Shown: piece by piece, positions 54,701 to 64,000 of the stretch
Numbering within the stretch: position 1 is the first letter of the stretch
Layout of the letters: each line of letters begins with the position of its first letter
From: Hoplostethus atlanticus
Lineage: Eukaryota > Chordata > Actinopteri > Trachichthyiformes > Trachichthyidae
DNA: 64,000 bases
Assembly (NCBI GenBank): GCA_034670405.1
Contig: JAXDDX010000016.1
Location: 578,501-642,500 of the forward strand
Direction: 5' to 3'
The notes under the pieces: model-generated
What the model was told of the DNA's origin: nothing
What the model saw: the letters and a program-made list of their open reading frames with translations, nothing else
Databases searched by the model: none
Position numbers and translations under genes: made by a program

Positions 54701-55243
54701 AACAAGCTGTGTAGTCAGCCTACTAACGTTTGCTAGCATTAAGCTAAACGTTGATTTTAAAGTTTGCTAAGCCCACCTTAAAACGTTAGCTGTCACGGTT
54801 GAAATGTTACGGGTTATGCTGAAAACTAGGCGGGACAGTCATGTCACGGTTGAGACCACAGAAACAGCTACGTTAACTTGCTAGCTACTTTGACAACACA
54901 CCCGGTTACACTAACCTAGCTCACAAGCTAAGCTTCCATTACAGTGCATTAGCTTAGCTTAGCTCGCTGGTTAGCTAAGGCTGACTGGCAGGAAGCTAAT
55001 GAGTTAAAGTGGGATAGCACATATAACGTTACACTGTTACATTAGACAAAATCAAGGACAAAAAAAATCAGTTTAAAAAAAACCACACACTGTTTGTTAG
55101 GTAACGTTAAAATATGTAAAGGGGTTATGGCTCACCGGCGAGGAAAATGACAAGGCGCATTCGTCTTTGTGGACACGGTCCCCGGGCCTCGGAACCCGAA
55201 TTGTGGACAAAACTGACATCAAAACCTCGCTAACCTCCGCCAT
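45768..55243 (-). CDS. usp5: Ubiquitin carboxyl-terminal hydrolase 5 (isopeptidase T)
   Basis: Cysteine protease that disassembles unanchored polyubiquitin chains. Twenty exons: 55136-55243, 54434-54562, 54176-54242, 53965-54092, 53050-53195, 52549-52733, 52329-52423, 51505-51698, 51233-51304, 50429-50516, 50199-50324, 49967-50120, 49465-49636, 49285-49373, 48474-48659, 47863-48006, 47622-47764, 46774-46924, 46577-46661, 45768-45861. Every junction is GT-AG and in phase; total 851 residues (human 858 or 835). The ZnF-UBP domain is at about residues 193-255, with zinc ligands Cys197, Cys200, Cys217 and His230 and the [12 protein letters not shown] loop that reads the free ubiquitin C-terminus. 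The catalytic Cys333 is in [10 protein letters not shown] and the catalytic His811 in [10 protein letters not shown]. Two UBA domains sit at about 650-694 and 713-756. It starts MAEVSE, like human MAELSE. Divergent from P3H3. Confidence 0.97.
53216..53330. repeat. Interspersed repeat copy B, LINE-tail-like
   Basis: ATAGATAGATAGATACTTTATTTTGATCCCC, then a GGTGG run and CAGTATCACAAAAAACA and GTACAAAATAC, in the same order as at 27272-27400. It lies in USP5 intron 4, about 20 bases upstream of exon 5's acceptor in the reading direction of the gene. Confidence 0.65.
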
Positions 55244-55994
55244 GACACGCTAGCTAGTTCTGCCTTTCAATTGGACACTTGCTCCTCTGAGTTTGGACCC
55301 CAGGCTTTGATTCCCCGGCTTGGAAGAGTGTCTGTTGTTTGGGTCGTCTTCTCCTGCCTGCCTAGCTGAATGAATCACTGATGCTTGCCTTGTGTTGTCG
55401 AGGCAAGGCCGAACGGACTCAGCTGCCTCACGCTCAGGGGTTGCGGTTCATTACCGTAAACTATAGATTAAAGACACCCACCGCAATCTTCAACACATTA
55501 ACTTCGGATTCACATCACATTCACCAAAGCGACTTCGCTGATGAAAAATTCGCCTGATTGTAGGCCATATGTGAATTGTGTTAGCAATTACTTCATCAGA
55601 CAACAGATAATCGCTAATCATTCATTTTGCTTTATGGCAGATTATAAATTACTTGTATACTTACGGTAATGCCTGTTGAACTCAAGCGGCCTCCCCCTCG
55701 TGTTTATATAAAGGCATTGCAATTTGGTTTACTTGCTGTAATAACCAGTTTAACAGGAAAAATGTATACTTTGCCCACTGTAAAAACTAATCTAGAAACG
55801 TATTCTAGCCTAATTTGAAGAAGTGGGATTGCAATTCAAAAATGTTACATAAAGTGGTGTTATGACAGAGGTCATATCAGGGCGATACAGCCCCAAAACG
55901 GGAGGAAACCTTCTGGAAAACAAACTCCTCAGTTCGCTGGATATTCCCCTAGTCCCTCCTCCTCCGCCTCCTCTCCTCTCTAGTGTTTCGGACC
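55244..55994. promoter_or_regulatory. Shared interval between divergent USP5 and P3H3
   Basis: The two start codons face away from each other and are 751 bases apart. Both first coding exons are CpG-bearing and no TATA box is obvious, as is usual for a housekeeping bidirectional promoter. Transcription starts cannot be placed from sequence alone. No other exon is seen. Confidence 0.6.
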
Positions 55995-58900
55995 ATGGCG
56001 CTGCACTCAAATCACTTCACTGTATACGTGGCGCTGCACATCGTTATTCTACCATTACTAGATTTTACCTCAGCTACTCCGCGCAGTGGCACTTCATCTG
56101 TTTTGGGACTGCTGCAGCCTTATGATTTGTTGTATTACACTGGGGTACGGGCATACTTCAGCGAGCAATGGGAGAAGGCTGCCGAGCTACTGGAGAAGTC
56201 AATCGCAACCAAGGAGTCTCTGTTCAAAATCCGAAGGCAATGCCATGATGACTGTCTGGCAGCAGGGAGAGATGGACTTGTTAAACTGGGTATGAGGTCC
56301 ATATACATATTGTGTGTGTGAGTGTGTGTGAGTGAGAGAGAGCGAGAGAGGGAGTGAACGCCCATGCATTGTCAGTGTTTAATTTCTTGTAGAGATCCCA
56401 ATGTTTGAGTTATTGCACTATACATATGTGGAGGAATTGGATGAGCGTCATTAGGAGCTCTCCAGTTAATATTACCACCAATTTTGTAGAACAGACTAAA
56501 CCCACTAGACCCATTGCATGAACTCTCTGATCTAATATTCCACCCCAGACGATGATGCATCTTCTCTGTGTTGTCAGACTCTGAGCAGGGGAGTTTGTGG
56601 GACCTCTGGGCTTTGGACTGGGTGCAACAGAGGGCTGAATGTGCGAGATTCTGTATGGGACGGTCCGTCACCCTTGCAGGACAGCTCCCAGTTTCTATGG
56701 ACATAGAATACGAGTTCAGCACTCGCAACCCCTACAACTACCTGCAGGTCATATACTACAAAGTAAGCTATTCCTTAGGTAATACGTCTGTAGCAATACT
56801 AATAATTGTTACCTCCTTGTTAAAAGCCTTTTAATTATTTACTACTTTGTTTAGATAGATAGATAGTCATATTTCACAGTGTTATTTAAAAACATAAACA
56901 TCTGCATGTCTATGTTGTGAGTGTGTACATATCACTTATTTATGGATTCTCAACACAACTGTATTTCATAACAGCACAACTCTTGGCAGCAGAGAGGAGG
57001 ACACACAGAAATAGCACTTCTCCCTCTGCATATGACATATGACTTCCTTCACATCCTCCTCTGCCTCCTCCTCAGTTGGAAAAGTTGCAGAAGGCAGCGT
57101 CTGCGGCTCATACCTTCTTTGTGGCCAACCCCAGTCACCTGGAGATGAGGAACAACATTGAGAAGTACAGACGGATGGCAGGAGTGACAGAGGACGCCTT
57201 CCATGACAGAGAGATTGAGAACGAGAAACACTGGGTGAGGGAAGGAGGGATGATTGTTGAAGGGAAGGAGGGACCTTTAAATGTCCACTTAAATGTCAAG
57301 TGGACTCAAAGGGGAAGAACATTTCAGAGATGTGACTGGGGAGAGACACCCATGGCCTGAGGGACCAAATTCCTCTGTCTCTCACCTTCACTTTCTATGA
57401 TCCAACTTTTTAATCTGAACCAACAGGGTTTACACAGAGACCTCTGCCTGAACATCCTATTTTGTCTTGTTATAACATGGTTAGGCCCCTCCAGGATAGG
57501 ATTAAATGCGTTTATGGGCACGCATTGACAGAGCCTTTTTATTGAATGAAAGCTAGCCTAGCTGTGCCTCCATCTTGAATTTTCCCTTTGCTGTTCTCTT
57601 TTTTCTCCTTTCTTTCAAACCCAGGCTCTATACGATGCTGCGCTCCTCTCTGAGGCCTCCTCTGACTGGGTGCAGGCGGCGGGGAAATGGAAAGGGTGTG
57701 TGAATGAAACTCTGCGCCAGACGGAGGAGTGCAGGGTGCAGTGTGAGGTGGCCTCCCAACGTCTGCCTGAGGACAGGGGGGTGGACGGAGTACACGGCGT
57801 GTTTGAGAAGGCTGCAGGTAAAAAATAAATAAATAGAAGCCAGAATCTTTTGTGTTGACCAAGACCGAAAGTAGTTATCAGTTTGTATCCGTTTTCACCA
57901 TTTTTCTTTCTACCCAGCTCTCTCCCTCTCCCTGCTCTCCTGCCAGCAGTCCTGCGTCACCCAGGTAGCCACACGTCCCGGAAGGACTTCTGCTCAGGAG
58001 AACTTCCTGCCCACACAGCTGGAGCATCTGCACATTGCACAGTTTAAAGGTCAGGGTTCGGAGGTCAAACTCAGGGGCATGTTCAATACAGTGATACAGT
58101 GTATGGTACTATACTTTGGTGCCTTTCCGTTGTGCATATCTACCTCTGTATTTTTTTTCCCTATGATTCATAACACATTCGCTTTTCAACCTCAAAGTGA
58201 CGTTCTCTGCATTTTGTGTTCCTGTTTCCCCGCAGTTGGTGATCTCGGGGGAGCAGTGCAGACTCTTCGCTCTCTTCTCCTGTTCTACCCCGCAGACAGA
58301 CACTCCCTTGACAACCTTGAGCTCTACTATGAGACACTAGGGGGAGCCACTGAGTCACAGGGCACACAGCCTGCTCAGGTACCACTTAATGCAGCCTAGA
58401 TTACGTTATCGCCACTATGGTGTTACTAATGATCTATGTCCTTCTCCTTTATTTAATCAATTTTATGTATGTTTTGGTAAGATAAAACAAAAACAGGGAC
58501 ATACAATTTTAAGTAAAGAAATCATACATATAATCGGAGAACAACAATGGCTAACATTTTAACATTTATCATCCTCCTCTCCCAGTGTCTTAAAAGCAAG
58601 AGGTCAATTCAGGCACACATATATAGTTCAATAAATACTGCCCTCACACCCTACAAGAAAAACAACAACACTAAAACAATTACATTTTAAGTTGGATATG
58701 TTTTTTGCATATCTAACTCTGTGTTCATTTGTTTGTTGTACAGGAGATTGTCAGATATGTGAGTCGCTCTTTGCAGGAGAAGAAGCTACTCTATTTTGGT
58801 ATGGAGAATCTAGACTTCAATTTCATTGATCCAGTAAGTACCAGTGCCAAATATATGTTGATGCACTTGTGGAACAAATATGTTACAAATATGTTTAATA

Positions 58901-61614
58901 GTTGTTTTCCACATAGGATCTTTGGACTCCAGAAGATGTTGTACCTGAGTCACTGAGGGGGACCTGGAGGTGAGGGGGACCGGAAGGGAGTCATTTTAAT
59001 GAGAGTGTTAGTAAAAGTTAATGGAATATCAATTCAGTTTCTTTTGCATTTCATGTTCAGAGCTGAAAAAGATAAATTGAATGAGAAAATAAAGGAGGGT
59101 GAGGAGGTGCAGGAGGTGGACGACAGTGGATTTTACGCAGGTAAGTCATTCAGTCCGCCTTCTTTGTTCAGTCAATCTCATAGTTTCCATCATCTGTCCA
59201 TATCAGTATATAATCCTTATTGTTCATCCTTTCTCCAGGGGGTCCTGTCCCTCAGGTCGGCGTGACAATCACCATGGATGATGAGCTTTTGAACGGGACC
59301 AATCGCGTAGTACTTGATGGTGTAATGACTCAGAAGGAGTGTGACACAATAGTGCAGTTAGCTACAGTAAGCTCAGATTGCAAAACAATCAGACCTCGTC
59401 AAATGTACAGGGAAAGATGTGTGGTCTTTGTTAAAAATGCATTCCCCTTCCATTTCTTGTTGTGTCTGATAGGCTGCGGCATTATCTGGAGATGGTTACC
59501 GGGGACGACAGTCTCCACACACACCGCATGAAAAGTTTGAGGGCCTGACTGTCCTCAGGGCTGTAAAGGTGGGTGACAGGGAGATAAGCACACAGACTGA
59601 ACCTGAAGAACCTCCAAACTCCAAACACGCTGTTTTCTGTTTTGTTGCATTTGTAAATATCGTGAATTAAAGATCCAAGCATCTCAGCCTCTTTGTATGC
59701 AGTATGGTCTTTTTCTGAGGTTAGCATTCATTTAACGCAGCACCACCACGTCTCTCCTGTCGCCCTCTCTCCCAGTTGTCTCAGGATGCCATAGTGAACC
59801 GGTCAGATGCCAGGCTGTTACATGAGCTGGGCGAGAGGGTGAGAGGTCTGCTGCATTCCTACTTCAGGAGCCCCTCAGGACTCTTCTTCTCATTCACACA
59901 CCTGGTCTGCCGCAGCGCTGTCCCAGGTAGTTTCTCTAGTATCCAAATCTCACTGGAAGCGTAGATAAGGAGCAGATCTGCCCGCGTGGAAGTGGAACAG
60001 CCATATCATTTAGCAGTGTTATGATTTTGATTTTGTGATGTTAAATCTGTTGTTTGTATTTGTATTGTGTCCAGGGGCCCAGGAGGGCAGGCTGGACTTG
60101 TCTCATCCCGTCCATGTTGACAACTGTCTCCTAGAGCCGGAGACCAGGCAATGCTGGAGGGAACCACCTGCCTTCACACATAGAGACCTGAGGTACTAAC
60201 TTCATTTTACTTCACATCATTTTACTTCCAATACAAATCAACTTCTCGGTCAACGTCTCCAGAATATTTCTTGAATCAAATTACATTATCTGTTCTTTTT
60301 CTTATTTGAGAGTGGGCAGTCCAATCGTATTTACTTTTATTTTTAATTCAGACATAATAATAATTATTATTATTATTATTATTATACTTGTTTCAAACTA
60401 ATTCTGCATTGAATAGATTTACTTCAACCCATTGTTTGAAGGAAATATGATTTTAAGACTGAACATAAGATTAAATTACTCATCTTTAGGAGTATATGAT
60501 GATTTTTTCCATGGCATGCCTGACTGATCATAAACCTGTTCCTCTCCCAGTGCCGTCCTCTACCTGAATGACAACTTTGACGGTGGAGAATTATTTTTCA
60601 CTGACAGGGATGCCAAGACTGTAACAGTAAGTCATTTTTCAGCCTAGATCCCAAGTGATTTCTGAGGCCTTTATTTAGTGTTTTGAAATATGATGGAGCA
60701 GAATATTTGCTGAACCAAGTGACCTCTCTTGCCCTGTAACCCCCCCCCCGTGTCTACAGGCCCGGGTAAAACCCAGCTGCGGTCGTCTGGTAGGCTTCTC
60801 CTCAGGTCCAGTAAACCCCCATGGAGTTACTGCCATCACCGCTGGCCGGAGGTATGCATTGGCCCTCTGGTTCACCAAGGAGAAGCTCCACAGGGACATG
60901 GTGAGGGATATTATGACACACCGTGGGACAGGCCGTGTCCTCTGCATACATGCAGTTGTTGGTATAGTTGTCTTGGTAACAAGACCAGCTGGAGACAATC
61001 ACACAGGGCGCAATTCAAATCTGATGGTTATTTAATGTATGGTCATTCACAATGCCCTGCGTATGATTATATGATATATCATGTCAGAACATTAGAAATC
61101 GAAGTTCAGTTTCTATATATGTATATCCATTCGGTAAAAAGAAGTTCACTATTCAATAGCTGTAAAATATAAAAGATCCAGTGTGTAAAAGTGTTATCAT
61201 CTTGTCAACCAAGGATGTTTACTAAGCTCTACAATTTTTCATTTTTCATTTCAAAACGAGATGTTTTTAATTTACCAGGAGCTCTTCTTAATTTACCAGT
61301 GGCTGATGATTGGTAACAATGGTTAGCTAACAATGCAGACTCTCTAATTCGCCTCTAACAGAAGAGAGCGTCCAAAACCTCAGAACCAGTTTTCACTAGC
61401 ACAGCCCCGCCTCCCCATATTGTACCCACCAACCACAAGACCCTCATAGGAGACAATAACACTACCAATAATCAAGAGAATATTAAATTGGCTTTCTGCT
61501 TGTCTTCTGCAGGAGCGAGAGGAGGCGGAGGCCATGTGGGCTGCAGATGGACAGAGCGTGTCAAAACAGCAGGGGGGGGGAAGGGGACAGCGGCACCCCT
61601 GCCCGGAGCGGTAG
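55995..61614 (+). CDS. p3h3: Prolyl 3-hydroxylase 3
   Basis: ER enzyme family using Fe(II) and 2-oxoglutarate; in mammals P3H3 works with lysyl hydroxylase 1 and cyclophilin B in collagen modification. Sixteen exons: 55995-56289, 56578-56762, 57076-57234, 57625-57817, 57918-58049, 58236-58378, 58744-58833, 58917-58969, 59061-59140, 59239-59366, 59473-59568, 59776-59926, 60075-60192, 60551-60626, 60760-60900, 61513-61614. All in phase; 713 residues as read (human 736). A signal sequence is at about 1-27, followed by the TPR-like region with Cys-x3-Cys motifs (CHDDC, CARFC, CRVQC, CQQSC). The dioxygenase domain has His582 and Asp584 (HVD), His654 (NPHGV) and the arginine pair GRR at 663-664. 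The identity as P3H3 rather than P3H1 or P3H2 rests mainly on position next to USP5. The reading frame breaks after a G run at 61572-61580, so the stop shown is probably not the native one. Confidence 0.93.
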
Positions 61615-61681
61615 AAGCCAAGCACCGAAGGAGAGGAGCAGGGGGAGAGGCAGGGTGACGGGGGGCAAGGATGAGCTGTGA
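61573..61681 (+). other. Out-of-frame P3H3 C-terminus ending in KDEL
   Basis: One frame over from the P3H3 last exon, an open stretch reads GEGDSGTPARSG, then a basic tail and GGKDEL, with TGA at 61679-61681. KDEL is the ER-retrieval signal expected for this family. The two frames meet at nine consecutive Gs (61572-61580). Eight Gs there would put KDEL in frame. I do not count it as coding in the sequence as given. Confidence 0.75.
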
Positions 61682-61802
61682 GAGCAGGAACAAACCTGAC
61701 AGACTGAACCACCCACATGGGTAGTCCTCTTCACCTGCTGCCAGTCTAGACCGTCCTCTAACAGGACCATGTGCCCTCCCCTATCACAATGAACTACAAC
61801 AC

Positions 61803-61873
<71 letters not shown>

Positions 61874-61930
61874 CTATTAGAACTGTTTCACACCCACTAA
61901 ATATGATTACAATAAAAGAAGAAATAAATG
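61615..61930 (+). other. p3h3: P3H3 3' UTR with poly(A) signal and TG repeat
   Basis: AATAAA is at 61911-61916. A (TG)n microsatellite of about 34 units occupies 61803-61871 within the UTR. Confidence 0.6.
61803..61871 (+). repeat. (TG)n microsatellite in P3H3 3' UTR
   Basis: About 34 uninterrupted TG units between the KDEL-frame stop and the poly(A) signal. Confidence 0.95.
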
Positions 61931-64000
61931 TGACTCTTGACCCATGTAGTATGAGTAATATATGACAAACGCAAGTGGAAAAAAAGTGAAAGAGAGGCTG
62001 TATACTCAAAGGTTGGGATAATACAGATAGGTGTGGATTCATGCAATCCATTAAGCGATTACCTTACACCCGTTTCTATCGCTGCGTGCTGATTAAAATC
62101 AAGAACCAACCAAGAGAGGGTTAATCGGTCTCTTGATCTGCGTGCCTTGTCTGTCATTTGTTTATGCCTTTCCATGAGCGCCTGTCTTTTTGTGCAAAGG
62201 CAAAGGGAGAGTAAAAAGAGGTGGATGATGGGAGAAAGAAAAAACAAAACCAACATCAGCATAGTACACCAGAAGCCATGTTGAGAGGGAACAGAGATAG
62301 AGAGAGAGAGAGGTACGCAGCGGGGAAAAAAGGATAGAAATAGAGAGATTACTGTTAATCCCTCATAAATGAGTGCATTTGTTTATGAAGCTTAAAAAAT
62401 CTCCCATTTAGAATATGGAATAGTAATCCAGCGAGAGATCATTTAATGATTCACATCCAGCGGAGTGACAGTGACACTCCTCCGCCCACTTCCATCTTCT
62501 CCTTTCCATTACAACCAGCAGCTCCCTTCAACCCCTCCTCTTTCTCGTCTCGTGCATTAGGTACTGAGTCAAGTACTGTTTATGGCCCATATTAACACTC
62601 TCACCCCCCCCCCGCCCCCCTCCCCCTGTGTTATAATCCTCCACCGCTGCAGAATTGGGTCGACAGGCCTGTTAATGGAGCCTTGATTTGAACCTTTTCC
62701 CTCCCTCACACTCTGAAACCGTGCGATACCCTAAAAAGCAGCACTAATCTGCTCTTAAGTAGGTGTTATATCTATATAATGCATCTTGGTGATCCTCACA
62801 CTAAGCACCCTGACTGTCTAGTGCTCTAATTACACACTGGCTGGACATCCGTATCTATCCGCGCTATGACATCATCTTTCCTGATTTCAACATGATGATC
62901 AGAAATTATGTAAGGCAAAGGAGCACAGGGCCAACATTGAAATCAAGAATCAAAGTTTTGTCACATTAGGTGTTGTGTTATGTCAGTTGGTGACATCATC
63001 CCTGTTTTTCCCTTAGATTGTACATTAACCACCTTCCGGGCCCAGACCCTTGATTGGGTACCAAGAGGACATTCATTGCCTCGTTGAATGATGTCATTTT
63101 TGAGATGTAATCACGCGGAGAACGTTGATCAGAGTCATGGCGAGGATGGCATTGGATCGGATCAAAATTGTGACGGCATCAAAATTCATGTCTTTATTCT
63201 ACATTTACGCCACAGCAGTTGTTGTTTGTGGCTGGCTGGAAGATTTGGCATTTAATCCAGCCGTGCCACCCACCTCCCTCTCTGAATGGGGAGTGGGGGA
63301 GTTAAAACAAGGTTAGAGGGTCAATATCTGACGTGCTCTGTAGCATCATCAGTCAGTCGGTGGCCCTAACTTGGCCTTGTACACCAAAGTCAACCTACTA
63401 TCCCCAACATCAGACATCATGCCGATGAGAGGCACTTAACTGAATGCATGGAGCCACAGAGACGAGCACACAAAGCCTAACAGATTTTAATCCCCAGCCT
63501 CACCCAGGGATGCTCACATTTCTCTCCCTCTTTCTCTCTCTGGACTAGGCCTGTGTCTATGTGGCCGCCGACATATCATTTTTCTCATTTTGCTTTCTCT
63601 TGGTTGTACACTCTATCTCCCACCCTTCCTGAGTGCACTCCCCTAACTCTATTTCTCCAAATCCTGGGTCAGTCCAGCCAAAATGGCCGGTCTGCGTCTG
63701 TCGGCACCATGCTTGAGTGAGCAAAGGTCGGCACTTTCAAACTACCGAGCTGGATTTATCCGCACTGGACCATAGCCTAAACCCAACTCTCTCATCGACG
63801 ACACGCACATGCACCACAAACCTCTCCTCCTCTGCACACACAGACAGACATACGTGCATGCAAACACAAAGATGCAAACATGGAGCTGTGTGGGAGTTGA
63901 TGTTGAATGAATATCATCATGACTCAGTTGGACCGGTTGAATTGTTGGCCTCAGAGGTTCACACACAAGTAGTACTGTTGTCTTTGTTGATCCCTGTAGG
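61931..64000. other. Right flank, nothing recognised
   Basis: About 2 kb without a supported exon on either strand. A homopolymer-rich C tract is at 62605-62625. The next gene, if any, may begin outside the window. Confidence 0.45.

Noticed and set aside
63125..63316. Plus-strand 63-residue frame starting with ATG-like codon near 63125
   Set aside because: No splice context, conserved motif or family resemblance; likely chance.

Overview
This is vertebrate nuclear DNA, almost certainly from a teleost fish. The genes have many short exons with GT-AG introns, microsatellites are frequent, and a CD4-1 gene sits beside a two-Ig-domain CD4-2 gene, an arrangement known from teleosts. The gene set matches the block around CD4 on human chromosome 12p13: PIANP, COPS7A, CD4, USP5 and P3H3. 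I did not find LAG3, GPR162, MLF2, PTMS or GNB3 here. All exon models were made by hand from splice sites, reading phase and remembered family similarity; nothing was aligned by computer.

Layout: PIANP (+, 1.4-6.6 kb, 3' UTR to about 8.16 kb) converges on COPS7A (-, 10.2-14.6 kb, noncoding first exon near 17.19 kb). A deleted pogo-like DNA transposon with terminal inverted repeats lies at 17.6-19.0 kb. From 19.4 to 25.4 kb are the remains of two divergently placed C-type lectin genes: a minus-strand set of four exons lacking the first lectin-fold exon, and a plus-strand pair of exons lacking the middle one and carrying a frameshift. CD4-1 (-, coding 26.1-29.6 kb, noncoding first exon near 32.8 kb) follows. 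A gene-poor stretch at 33-40 kb holds a large fold-back palindrome and a pair of interspersed repeats. CD4-2 (-, 40.7-43.2 kb, first exon near 44.55 kb) comes next. USP5 (-, 20 exons, 45.8-55.2 kb) and P3H3 (+, 16 exons, 56.0-61.6 kb) are divergent and share a 0.75 kb promoter interval. Nothing is recognised from 61.9 kb to the end.

Functionally the window mixes housekeeping genes (the COP9 signalosome subunit COPS7A, the ubiquitin recycling enzyme USP5), a collagen-modifying ER enzyme (P3H3), a neuronal membrane protein (PIANP) and a T-cell co-receptor pair with the Lck-binding CxC motif in both tails. The most notable points are a CD4-1 tail exon behind a 136-bp CT tract whose skipping would remove the Lck motif in frame, a G-run indel that hides a KDEL signal of P3H3, the two complementary incomplete lectin genes (one with a hemITAM-like tail), and the pogo-like element with repeated subterminal motifs.
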